DNA of 31,643 nucleotides, from IMG/VR virus record IMGVR_UViG_3300020404_001579, positions 1-31,643 of that record, one strand, 5' to 3'. Below the pieces are notes generated by a model that worked only from the letters and a program-made list of their open reading frames with translations, did no database searches and was not told the DNA's origin. Below, in pieces: positions 24,021 to 31,380 of the stretch (the stretch's first letter is position 1; each line of letters starts with the position of its first letter). The translations under genes were made by a program, and so were the position numbers. This stretch comes from a virus.

Positions 24021-24952
24021 TCAATATACCCTCTCATATGACTCCATGCTTCTCCTGATTTTAGTTCGTCAAAGTTCCAATGAAACATGCTTATCCTTTG
24101 TAACCATGCTTCCCTATCAAAATCTAAAGGTTCTTCTATATTTTTAAAATTATGGTGGCAAACTTCTGAGCATTGACTTCTGCCCGGATCAGTAATAAAA
24201 GCAGGAAAGCCATAAATTATAGGCCCTACAATACTACTGCTATTGTGATTTACAACAGCATGTGCTTTTATCAAATCATCTTCTAATCGTCTACCAAACG
24301 TGCTTACTTTTACATTATCTAATTTACGGATTCTACTAAATCTATCTAGCAAATATTCTGGTGCTCTTTTGTCACCAGGATGTGCTCTAAGTAAAATTGG
24401 TCTATCACTAAATTTTCTAATTTTTTTAACAGTATGTGCTATCCATTCTGTTACACTTAAACCGTCCATACTCCAGCCACCATTTCTTTGCAAGCACAGT
24501 AAAATATGTGATCCACCTTTTTTACGTTCGTGTAAATTTAATTTTATAGTGTTGCTAATACGCATCCAACGTTTTGGATTTGGTTCAGTGTCACAATAAT
24601 TTCCTGTATTTGGAAATACACCATCAAAACTATATCTTAAATATCCCCATGGATTTTCTTTGTTGTGAAATAAAAATAAATTAGCATCGCAAGCAATAAC
24701 ATGCTTGTTTTGTTTTTTATACATTCTAATAACATTTTTTCTAACTTGCAAATGTGGTGCTTTTGTATTTTCATGCACCCACCCTTGTATAACACCTACG
24801 TCGGCATTGACATCAAGATCTCTTCCAGCATGTATAAATCCACGATCAGGATGTTTTATACCTGCTACAAAATATCTTAAGAGTAGTTCTTTTTGACTAT
24901 TACTACCAAGGCTTCCTGCCGGCACACTATTTAAATAACTAACTACTTTCAT
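24017..24952 (-). CDS. Capsule-type (KpsC/KpsS-like) glycosyltransferase paralogue 3
   Basis: A 311-residue protein with GGSHILLCLQRNGGWSMDG, SDRPILLRAHPGDK (RxHP), KAHAVVNHNSSSIVGPIIYG and FPAFITDPGRSQCS, then a C-terminal ELKSGEAWSHMRGYIE. The order matches the neighbours. It overlaps paralogue 4 by 14 bases upstream and paralogue 2 by 4 bases downstream, so the three form a tight tandem set. The intact RxHP and Ser-rich loop suggest an active transferase. Confidence 0.75.
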   Translation of the reverse strand: MKVVSYLNSVPAGSLGSNSQKELLLRYFVAGIKHPDRGFIHAGRDLDVNADVGVIQGWVHENTKAPHLQVRKNVIRMYKKQNKHVIACDANLFLFHNKENPWGYLRYSFDGVFPNTGNYCDTEPNPKRWMRISNTIKLNLHERKKGGSHILLCLQRNGGWSMDGLSVTEWIAHTVKKIRKFSDRPILLRAHPGDKRAPEYLLDRFSRIRKLDNVKVSTFGRRLEDDLIKAHAVVNHNSSSIVGPIIYGFPAFITDPGRSQCSEVCHHNFKNIEEPLDFDREAWLQRISMFHWNFDELKSGEAWSHMRGYIE

Positions 24953-25721
24953 TCATCAATATCCTATATGCAGTTCCATCCTTCATTTCAGTAATATGAA
25001 ATTGTCCATATGCTAAATGATGAGCCCATGCACGTAATTTATCTTTATGCTGTAATGTTGGATTTTCCAATTTACGCAAGTCCTTGTCACATACTGGATC
25101 AGCTGCTGTTGGTGCAAGTGTAAATGCAGGCACGCCACTAATAACACTTTCTACTGCTGCAATGCTTTGATATGTAACCAAAGCCCAACAATCTTTCAGA
25201 TCATCATATATTGAATTATTTAACCTGACATGTCTTGCTTGTTTTTCTCTTATCTTTATAGGCCTGTCTGTGAATCTTTTAATTTTAAAAATAGTTTCTT
25301 CTGTCCACTCATCTAAATCTATATCATAAAATTTGCAAGGTTTTGCACTAGGTAAAACTAAGAGTATGTGTTTGCCCATACGTTTATTTTGTTTTACTTC
25401 TAAACCTAATCGATCCCATCTATCGCTAGGCCTCTCTGTAATTTCATTATGTTGTAAATTGTTTTTTACTATTCTATGCCAGTATTTGTGTCCTGACAAA
25501 TTTAGATGATATTTGTGATTGCCTAAATATCCGCTATCCATATAAAAAAAGTTTCGACCATTATCCCAACAATCGTGCATAATTTCTTTTTTCATAATAC
25601 TGCGTATTAATAAATCGCCTTGTTGTGGGTATTCTTCATTATAATCATATATAGGAAAATCCATACCCTTAGCAAACATATTGATATATTCGTCAGTTTT
25701 ATTTTTACTTAAACATATCAT
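24939..25721 (-). CDS. Capsule-type glycosyltransferase paralogue 4, RxHP motif lost
   Basis: I chose the ATG at 25721 (260 residues, MICLSKNKTDEYINMF), with GGAAAAA upstream and a 17-base overlap with the upstream glycosyltransferase; an ATG at 25772 would overlap by 68 bases. The region TDRPIKIREKQARH stands where the other three have RxHP, so the His and Pro are gone. The later part is kept: CWALVTYQSIAAVESVISG then VPAFTLAP, and MKDGTAYRILM near the end. It may be inactive, regulatory or use another donor. Confidence 0.72.
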   Translation of the reverse strand: MICLSKNKTDEYINMFAKGMDFPIYDYNEEYPQQGDLLIRSIMKKEIMHDCWDNGRNFFYMDSGYLGNHKYHLNLSGHKYWHRIVKNNLQHNEITERPSDRWDRLGLEVKQNKRMGKHILLVLPSAKPCKFYDIDLDEWTEETIFKIKRFTDRPIKIREKQARHVRLNNSIYDDLKDCWALVTYQSIAAVESVISGVPAFTLAPTAADPVCDKDLRKLENPTLQHKDKLRAWAHHLAYGQFHITEMKDGTAYRILMNESS

Positions 25722-26376
25722 AAAGTTCGTTTTTCCAAAGTTGCGCATATTCACAATCCCTGTAATTTTCAAACCAAGGACCGCCTTCTGTATAATGTAT
25801 CAAATTTGGTGTTTCAATATCGTCATATACTCCAACAAGATAGTTCCATGTATGATGTAACTCTCCTATTTCAAAATCATTGAGCCAACTAAATCTGTGC
25901 AAGTATGCACCATTTATTTCAGGATCATTAACTAAACTTTGTGTAAGTTTACGATTAGCATGATGACCACAGTTGAACAACATTACACTACTCCAATTTT
26001 TCCTTGGATATATTGTTTGCTTTTGGCCATCCATCTTAACACCAGCTTTAGGTGTATAATCATGTTGAACACACATTAATGCATATTTGTCATCAGCCTG
26101 ATCAAATAGCTCTTTAATATCAGTAGTAAGTATCATATCACAATCCATGAATACAGCCCAACCTTTAAAGTCGGTAAGTTCGGGTATTAGAAAACGTGTA
26201 AATGTAAACTCTGTGCTTGCAAGTTTATCTATATCTCTCTTATACCAACCTGATTCACGTAATTCTTGTTGCTTTAATGGACGCACATCCGCTGCTGGTT
26301 GTTTACTTAATATACTGTGCTTGCAAACTTGATATGCAATATCTTCTCTTGTATCATATCCTACAAAAACTTTCAT
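25705..26376 (-). CDS. Glycosyltransferase, GT-A fold with DCD motif
   Basis: A 223-residue protein starting MKVFVGYDTREDIAYQVCKH, a start seen in phage and bacterial proteins related to GT8. WAVFMDCDMIL (73-83) carries the DxD at 78-80. WSSVMLFNCGH and a C-terminal LIHYTEGGPWFENY (with His) fit metal-dependent transfer. Its ATG overlaps the stop of the nucleotidyltransferase-cupin gene by 4 bases. The donor sugar is unknown. Confidence 0.85.
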   Translation of the reverse strand: MKVFVGYDTREDIAYQVCKHSILSKQPAADVRPLKQQELRESGWYKRDIDKLASTEFTFTRFLIPELTDFKGWAVFMDCDMILTTDIKELFDQADDKYALMCVQHDYTPKAGVKMDGQKQTIYPRKNWSSVMLFNCGHHANRKLTQSLVNDPEINGAYLHRFSWLNDFEIGELHHTWNYLVGVYDDIETPNLIHYTEGGPWFENYRDCEYAQLWKNELYDMFK

Positions 26377-27137
26377 TTATCTCTCCGTTCTATATCTGAC
26401 TCTTCTAAAATATCTCCAAACCATGTTTCTATTATCTTTACTGGCTCTGCCGTATTATTATGAGGCCTATGCCAAACGTCAGGACCTATATCAAAACTTT
26501 GTTGTGGTTTAACATCATTTGTTTGTATTATATTGTTCCAATCTGTATCTATTGTTACAATGCCTTGAACAACATGCCAATGTTCTGATCTATGTTTATG
26601 TCTTTGATAAGATAAACTTTTACCTGGCATTATTGTAAGTTCTTTTACTGCCCATCCTGGTCCTTTATCTAAGACTCTATAAAATCCCCACGGACGTTCT
26701 GTTTTTGGAGATTTCCAATCATTCAATATCCAACTACTTGAATTTTTTTTGTTTTCTCCACCTACACCAAATGCAAATTCTACATGTGCATGTTCTCCAT
26801 AGGTTTTATATTCTGGTGAATTTGTTTCTGTTCTATCTCCACCGTTAGCAAATACTAATGTGCATCTGCCGTGTGTTGCCATTACTTTATAGATTGCACC
26901 GCAAGCACTATTATCACTATCGTCAAATCCTATAACTTGATCTACACATGCTAATGATTCTATTATTGCAGCACGTTCTTGAATAGGCATAAAAGGTCTA
27001 CCCTTTTTACGTGTCAACCATTCGTCACTGTTAATACCTACAACTAATTTATCTCCAAGCGTCCTTGCTTCTTTAAAATATTCAATATGTCCAGAGTGCA
27101 GAGGATCGAATCCTCCAGTAACCAATACTACTTTCAT
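26373..27137 (-). CDS. Fused nucleotidyltransferase and mannose-6-phosphate-isomerase-type cupin
   Basis: Residues 1-~140 match the cytidylyltransferase fold: VTGGFDPLHSGH (6-17, with HxGH), VGINSDEWL (33-41) and IQERAAIIESLACVDQVIGF (52-71), as in RfaE/HldE C-terminal and TagD-type enzymes. Residues ~147-254 match the C-terminal cupin of ManC-type proteins: RPWGFYRVL, KELTIMPGKSLSYQRHKH and SEHWHVVQG, with His ligands, and a last His-containing segment VWHRPHN. The fusion suggests activation of a sugar phosphate and an isomerisation in one chain. A TATAAATA box lies 4 bases before the ATG, with no clear ribosome binding site. Confidence 0.85.
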   Translation of the reverse strand: MKVVLVTGGFDPLHSGHIEYFKEARTLGDKLVVGINSDEWLTRKKGRPFMPIQERAAIIESLACVDQVIGFDDSDNSACGAIYKVMATHGRCTLVFANGGDRTETNSPEYKTYGEHAHVEFAFGVGGENKKNSSSWILNDWKSPKTERPWGFYRVLDKGPGWAVKELTIMPGKSLSYQRHKHRSEHWHVVQGIVTIDTDWNNIIQTNDVKPQQSFDIGPDVWHRPHNNTAEPVKIIETWFGDILEESDIERRDK

Positions 27138-27157
27138 AAGGTATTTATATGCTACTA

Positions 27158-27727
27158 TTATGATTGTTTGATTGTTTTGATATAATCGTCAAATCTGCAA
27201 GTTTCAAACTCAATACTATTTTTTATATACCAAGTTTCGTATAACTTGTTTTTATCAGGCTGCAAGTAAACATCAGTGACAGCAATTTTGTAACCTTTGT
27301 CTATAAGATATTTGTCTACTTTATATCTTATATCTTTTTTACTTGTGTATAAATCATGTTCAAATGTAATACATTCAAAATCAATACCACTATCTATAAC
27401 ATGTTTTAGTGCTTGAAAAGTTGCGGTGTTAGGTTCTATATCACAGCTAAGGTAACCAAAACTATTTGTCATCCTAAGTGTTTGTATAGCTTGTTCATAA
27501 TTAAATTTCATTGCATCTGCGAAATAAATTTTATTTGAGCGTTTACTGTTTTTCCAACTAGTCTGCCATTTTTTAGAATATTCTATACTAAAACCTTTGA
27601 ATCCTTTTTTCTCCAATAAGAATGTATTGTTTCTTTTTATTGGACGATTGGCTCCTATTTCTATATAGGTTTTATTTTTACAAATCTGTAGTGCGAAAAT
27701 ATCTTGATATGATTGACTATATGTCAT
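27158..27727 (-). CDS. FkbM-type methyltransferase 1
   Basis: A 189-residue protein with SQSYQDIFALQICKNKTYIE, IGANRPIKRNNTFLLEKKG, FKGFSIEYSKKW and YLSCDIEPNTATFQALKHV, the order of the FkbM family, which methylates hydroxyls on sugars and lipids. The SAM loop is IEIGAN. The start ATG overlaps the end of the dehydrogenase gene by 11 bases. The second FkbM-type protein in the window (30077) is only distantly alike, so their substrates likely differ. Confidence 0.78.
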   Translation of the reverse strand: MTYSQSYQDIFALQICKNKTYIEIGANRPIKRNNTFLLEKKGFKGFSIEYSKKWQTSWKNSKRSNKIYFADAMKFNYEQAIQTLRMTNSFGYLSCDIEPNTATFQALKHVIDSGIDFECITFEHDLYTSKKDIRYKVDKYLIDKGYKIAVTDVYLQPDKNKLYETWYIKNSIEFETCRFDDYIKTIKQS

Positions 27728-28517
27728 CTCTCATACCGTTGAAAACTGTTTTCTTAAATTTATGATTATCTTGCTGCACACTTTGTAATAACGTATAATC
27801 TAAATCAAGTTTTTCAAATAAATGATTTATAGCAGAAACATCCTTTGGTAAACACATACCACCATAACCACGTAAATTATTGTTTACGTCTAAATATAAA
27901 TCATTTGTTTTTCCAGTCTTTACATATGCATCTTTTATTGCTGTGTAATCGCAATCAAACTTTTCACACAACTCAAACATTACATTTGCAAATGTTATAC
28001 GTAAAGCTGCATATAAATTGTTGTAATATTTTAATATTTCTGCTTCGGAAGGTGTAAGCATTTCACATTGACTTGGCAGATTGCCGTGAGCGTTTACTAC
28101 CTTTCTATATATTGTAATATCGTTAGTTCCGACTGCTAACAATTTGTGATTTTCTATGAAATCTTTTTCAGCACATCTTTCTCTTAAAAATTCAGGAACA
28201 AAACATATTTTCATGTGTGAATACAGATCAATGTTATATTGGGTATATCCGGGCTCTACTGTGCTACGTATTGCAATTATACCTTTGTATTGATGCAAGT
28301 CTAATTCAAAAATAACATCATTTATTATTTCTGTATTACAACTACCATTTTCTGCTTTAGGAGTTGGCACACATATAAACACAATTTCTGCAGATAATAC
28401 ATCATGTATACTTGTGCCAAGTTTAATATCATGGACAACTACATCATGTCCTATATATTCAAAACCTTTTTTATTGGCTGTTCCAACTGTGCCTAAACCA
28501 ATTATACCTATCTTCAT
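27717..28517 (-). CDS. UDP-glucose/GDP-mannose dehydrogenase-like protein, short form
   Basis: Residues 1-12 (MKIGIIGLGTVG) form the NAD-binding loop; CVPTPK, STVEPGYT, FVPEFLRE (107-114) and LKYYNNLYAALRITFANVMF (162-181) are family motifs, and GYGGMCLPKD (217-226) holds the catalytic Cys222. Normal enzymes are ~400-440 residues; here the chain ends at 266, without most of the third, UDP-sugar-binding domain. It overlaps the epimerase gene by 4 bases. It may oxidise a sugar nucleotide to a uronate, or accept a different substrate because of the missing domain. Confidence 0.85.
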   Translation of the reverse strand: MKIGIIGLGTVGTANKKGFEYIGHDVVVHDIKLGTSIHDVLSAEIVFICVPTPKAENGSCNTEIINDVIFELDLHQYKGIIAIRSTVEPGYTQYNIDLYSHMKICFVPEFLRERCAEKDFIENHKLLAVGTNDITIYRKVVNAHGNLPSQCEMLTPSEAEILKYYNNLYAALRITFANVMFELCEKFDCDYTAIKDAYVKTGKTNDLYLDVNNNLRGYGGMCLPKDVSAINHLFEKLDLDYTLLQSVQQDNHKFKKTVFNGMRDDI

Positions 28518-29380
28518 ATTAAACTTTCAACAGTTTTCTTTAGTCCACTATAAATGCTAGTGTAGTTTTCAAAGCCTGTAAGTTCCTTTACAAGACTTGT
28601 ATCAGGACATCTGCGTTTTGCACTACCTTTAGGACCAGGATGTATAATTAATTTATCAGGATCAATATCCATAATATCCATAATAGATTTTGCAACAGTC
28701 TCTATTTTAGTTTCTTTTTGTCTACCTATATGCACTATTTTGTTGCTGGTTTTCTCAACCAGCCTGTGTGTCATTTCTATAGCATCGTCAATATAGCAAA
28801 AACTACGTGTGTCATTTCCTTTTATATAATATTCACCTTTTTGACAACGTTCTACAAATTCACTTATAAAATGATCTTTTTGTCCAGGTCCATATATATT
28901 GAAATATCTAATTATAAGATATTCTAAGCCGCTGTTTGCAACTAAGTTTTCGCCGAGAGCCTTTGGAATACTATAACTCCATCTTGGATTTTGAATGTCT
29001 TTAAACATAACCGGTGTTTGCTCATCAGTTGGAATAGTGTAATAACCCGCATCTATTGCTCCATTAAATATCTCACAGGTGCTTGCAAAAACAAATTTTG
29101 TATTTGTGTTCCTGTATCTTTCTATTAAATTTATTGTTGGTATTGTGTTATTAATTAACACATCAGTTGGATTTTCGTAAAACAACCTAGTGCCATTTGT
29201 TGCTGCTAGATGTATCAATATATCTGTTGCAGGTAAAGTTTCTACTTTTTTCTTATCAGCTAAATTATTATTATTTTCATCATCTTTATCTAGCCCTAAT
29301 GTTTTATATTTTGGTTCTAAATAATTATAATAATGAGAGCCAATAAATCCTTTATGTCCTGTAACTATCCAGTTTTCCAT
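28514..29380 (-). CDS. NAD-dependent sugar epimerase/dehydratase
   Basis: An extended short-chain dehydrogenase of 288 residues. The NAD-binding loop is TGHKGFIGSH (7-16), followed by LIHLAATNG, FVFASTCEIF (active-site Ser/Thr near 100-101) and YSIPK (136-140, catalytic Tyr and Lys). IRYFNIYGPGQ and RSFCYIDDAIE are typical of nucleotide-sugar epimerases and dehydratases. It overlaps the glycosyltransferase gene upstream by 16 bases. The exact reaction (epimerisation, dehydration or reduction) cannot be told. Confidence 0.9.
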   Translation of the reverse strand: MENWIVTGHKGFIGSHYYNYLEPKYKTLGLDKDDENNNNLADKKKVETLPATDILIHLAATNGTRLFYENPTDVLINNTIPTINLIERYRNTNTKFVFASTCEIFNGAIDAGYYTIPTDEQTPVMFKDIQNPRWSYSIPKALGENLVANSGLEYLIIRYFNIYGPGQKDHFISEFVERCQKGEYYIKGNDTRSFCYIDDAIEMTHRLVEKTSNKIVHIGRQKETKIETVAKSIMDIMDIDPDKLIIHPGPKGSAKRRCPDTSLVKELTGFENYTSIYSGLKKTVESLI

Positions 29381-30075
29381 GTTATTTTAGACTCACCTTT
29401 ATTGTGCCGCATTTTACCTCTAAATACTTTATTGAAATGACTTTTATCAACATTTTCTGCAAGATTGTAACCTACTACATCTCCATTAACTTCAAATTGT
29501 TTTCTTACAATATCAAATACATGACAATCTAAATGTCCTCGCAAATTGTAAATTGCATCTGTGTCATAATACATTTTCCACATCTCAAAAAACTCTTGTG
29601 CAAATTTGTTAGTCATATCAAATTGCAAATATCCAGTTTCGGTATATTTTGGTTCTCTGCCTAAGTAACTGCAAAAGGCGCCGGAAGGAAGTTGCCGTTT
29701 AAAAAACCTTGTTGATAACGGACTTAGACACACTGTATCAGCATCTAGCCATACCAATTGCTTTGTTGTGCAAGTCATTGCAGCGTGACATATTGCATAG
29801 CTTTTATGCGAAAATCTTACTGCATCTTTTATAAATCCACGCTTGCCAGGTTTCAATGGCTTGTGACCATTACGTTTTTTAAACTCAACTAAATCAGGAC
29901 AACAATCATTCAGTATTAAATTATGCCAATTCTCTTTTCTAAAATTTTGTTGCACATCTGTATACATTACTACCTTTACACTAGGGTCAGCAAAACGTTT
30001 CAATGTGCTTACAAAATGTTTTGCGTAATCTGCATAATTTCCAGGACTATATGTAGAAATAACTGTGATACCCAT
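29365..30075 (-). CDS. GT-A type glycosyltransferase (paralogue of the plus-strand gene)
   Basis: The ATG at 30075 follows GGAG by 6 bases and lies 1 base after the stop of the FkbM gene; it gives 236 residues, MGITVISTYSPGNYADYAKH. KDAVRFSHKSYAICHAAMTC then QLVWLDADTVC (DxD 111-113) closely match the plus-strand gene at 21114-21959. A C-terminal HLDCHVFDIV has the His and Asp seen in the paralogue (EEWHDSFVF). Role: transfer of an unknown sugar in the island's pathway. Confidence 0.85.
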   Translation of the reverse strand: MGITVISTYSPGNYADYAKHFVSTLKRFADPSVKVVMYTDVQQNFRKENWHNLILNDCCPDLVEFKKRNGHKPLKPGKRGFIKDAVRFSHKSYAICHAAMTCTTKQLVWLDADTVCLSPLSTRFFKRQLPSGAFCSYLGREPKYTETGYLQFDMTNKFAQEFFEMWKMYYDTDAIYNLRGHLDCHVFDIVRKQFEVNGDVVGYNLAENVDKSHFNKVFRGKMRHNKGESKITWKTG

Positions 30076-30076
30076 T

Positions 30077-30706
30077 TTATGCTCCAAATCCAAATATGTA
30101 ATCTTTTCTTACATTACCTAATTCAACAGCACCAATTACATCTTTTATGTATTCACCTGCATTGTAATCTGTATCAGGGTGTTGTTCGCATATAATAATA
30201 GGTTTGTATTTTAATATTGTTTCTTTCGCACCTTGTAACACTTGTAGTTCATGTCTTTCACAATCAATTTTCAACATACCAAATTTAGGCAAATCTAATT
30301 CATCGAGTTTTTTGATTTCTATTGTGCCTGATCCTATTTCTGTTATATGACTGTTACCTGTGTTTATAGGATCCCATTGCATTTCTACTTTACTGTTAGT
30401 GTTTCCTAATGCAAACTTATGTATTTCTACAGGCAAATTTTCTGTATTTTTTTCTAAGCATTTATACACTTGTTCCATAGGTTCAAATGCTATAACTTTT
30501 TTAAATTTTTGTGTAAGAGGTTTTGCCCATAATCCTACATTTGCGCCTACATCAATAGCTAGGTCAAAATCTTCGACATACTTGTATGCCATATCTCTTA
30601 CATCATCTTGGTATTGTGGTGGACCGCCGTTATTGACTCTTTTGTTTATTAAACGCTCAAAGTGATTATCACTATCAGGCATCCAATATTCAAACACTTT
30701 CTTCAT
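30077..30706 (-). CDS. FkbM-type methyltransferase 2
   Basis: A 209-residue protein with a clear SAM motif, LAIDVGANVGLWAKPL (~49-64), then VIAFEPMEQVYKCLEKN, and the family signature FGMLKIDCERHELQVLQGA (~141-159) followed by PIIICEQHP. FkbM proteins methylate hydroxyls of sugars or lipids. An ATGA overlap joins it to the end of uvsY, so the sugar island begins directly after the recombination gene. It is closer to the classical FkbM form than the copy at 27158. Confidence 0.9.
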   Translation of the reverse strand: MKKVFEYWMPDSDNHFERLINKRVNNGGPPQYQDDVRDMAYKYVEDFDLAIDVGANVGLWAKPLTQKFKKVIAFEPMEQVYKCLEKNTENLPVEIHKFALGNTNSKVEMQWDPINTGNSHITEIGSGTIEIKKLDELDLPKFGMLKIDCERHELQVLQGAKETILKYKPIIICEQHPDTDYNAGEYIKDVIGAVELGNVRKDYIFGFGA

Positions 30707-31158
30707 AACGTAGCATCTTCCATTCCTGCAACTCTTAACTTTACTATATTAGTTATCTGCCATTGCTTTTGGTCAAGTGCCTTTAAGACTCCTAACCATT
30801 TATTACGTAGTAAAGCAAATTCATTTATAATCTTTTCATAGTCAACAACGTCTGCTTCACCGTCAACATATTTTTCAACGTCGCGGCTGGATAAAGCTCT
30901 TTGATAATTTTCTAAATACTTCTGAAAAAATGAGCTACGTAACCTACGTAGCTCTATGTTTAAATATTCTAGAATAGCTTCAATTTCTTGTAGTTGATTA
31001 AATCTATGTTCAACTATACCAGGCATTTCAGAAGCTTGTTTTTCAACATTGCCTTTTAGCTTTACTTCTGTTTTTGCTTGTAATAGTTCTGTTTCAAAAT
31101 GTTGTATAGCCGCTGGTATTTGACTTATGTCACGACTTACTTGACTATACCATCCCAT
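30703..31158 (-). CDS. uvsY: UvsY-like recombination mediator
   Basis: A helical 151-residue protein. The C-terminal half follows the T4 UvsY pattern: LRSSFFQKYLENYQRALSSR, then DVEKYVDGEADVVDYEKIIN, then LLRNKWLGVLKALDQKQWQI and a final MRAFEAG-like VAGMEDA. UvsY loads the recombinase UvsX on single-stranded DNA coated with gp32. Length is close to T4 UvsY (137). The similarity is in pattern rather than identity; the nearby uvsX end and uvsW support the call. The ATG is directly after the stop of the 73-residue gene. Confidence 0.8.
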   Translation of the reverse strand: MGWYSQVSRDISQIPAAIQHFETELLQAKTEVKLKGNVEKQASEMPGIVEHRFNQLQEIEAILEYLNIELRRLRSSFFQKYLENYQRALSSRDVEKYVDGEADVVDYEKIINEFALLRNKWLGVLKALDQKQWQITNIVKLRVAGMEDATL

Positions 31159-31380
31159 TTACTCATCCCATTCATCAATATATTCGTTATCCATTTCTAA
31201 ATAATACTGGATGGCAGCATCTAAGTGTTTATCCGTTCCAAGTAAATCTTGTAAACGTGTATCGTCAACACCATAATCAATTAGTGTGTCAACATACTTT
31301 TCTGCTGCCAATCCAATATGTTTCTTGTCGAAATATTCTAGCATTAACATCCATATATCGGCAATGAATTCGTCGTTCAT
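31159..31380 (-). CDS. Small acidic protein between uvsX and uvsY, 73 residues
   Basis: A helical, strongly acidic protein (MNDEFIADIWMLMLEYFDKK to a C-terminal EYIDEWDE). Its ATG overlaps the uvsX stop by one base (TAATG) and its stop abuts the uvsY ATG. It is therefore in one unit with both. No family is recognised. An accessory role in recombination is an inference from position. Confidence 0.78.
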   Translation of the reverse strand: MNDEFIADIWMLMLEYFDKKHIGLAAEKYVDTLIDYGVDDTRLQDLLGTDKHLDAAIQYYLEMDNEYIDEWDE

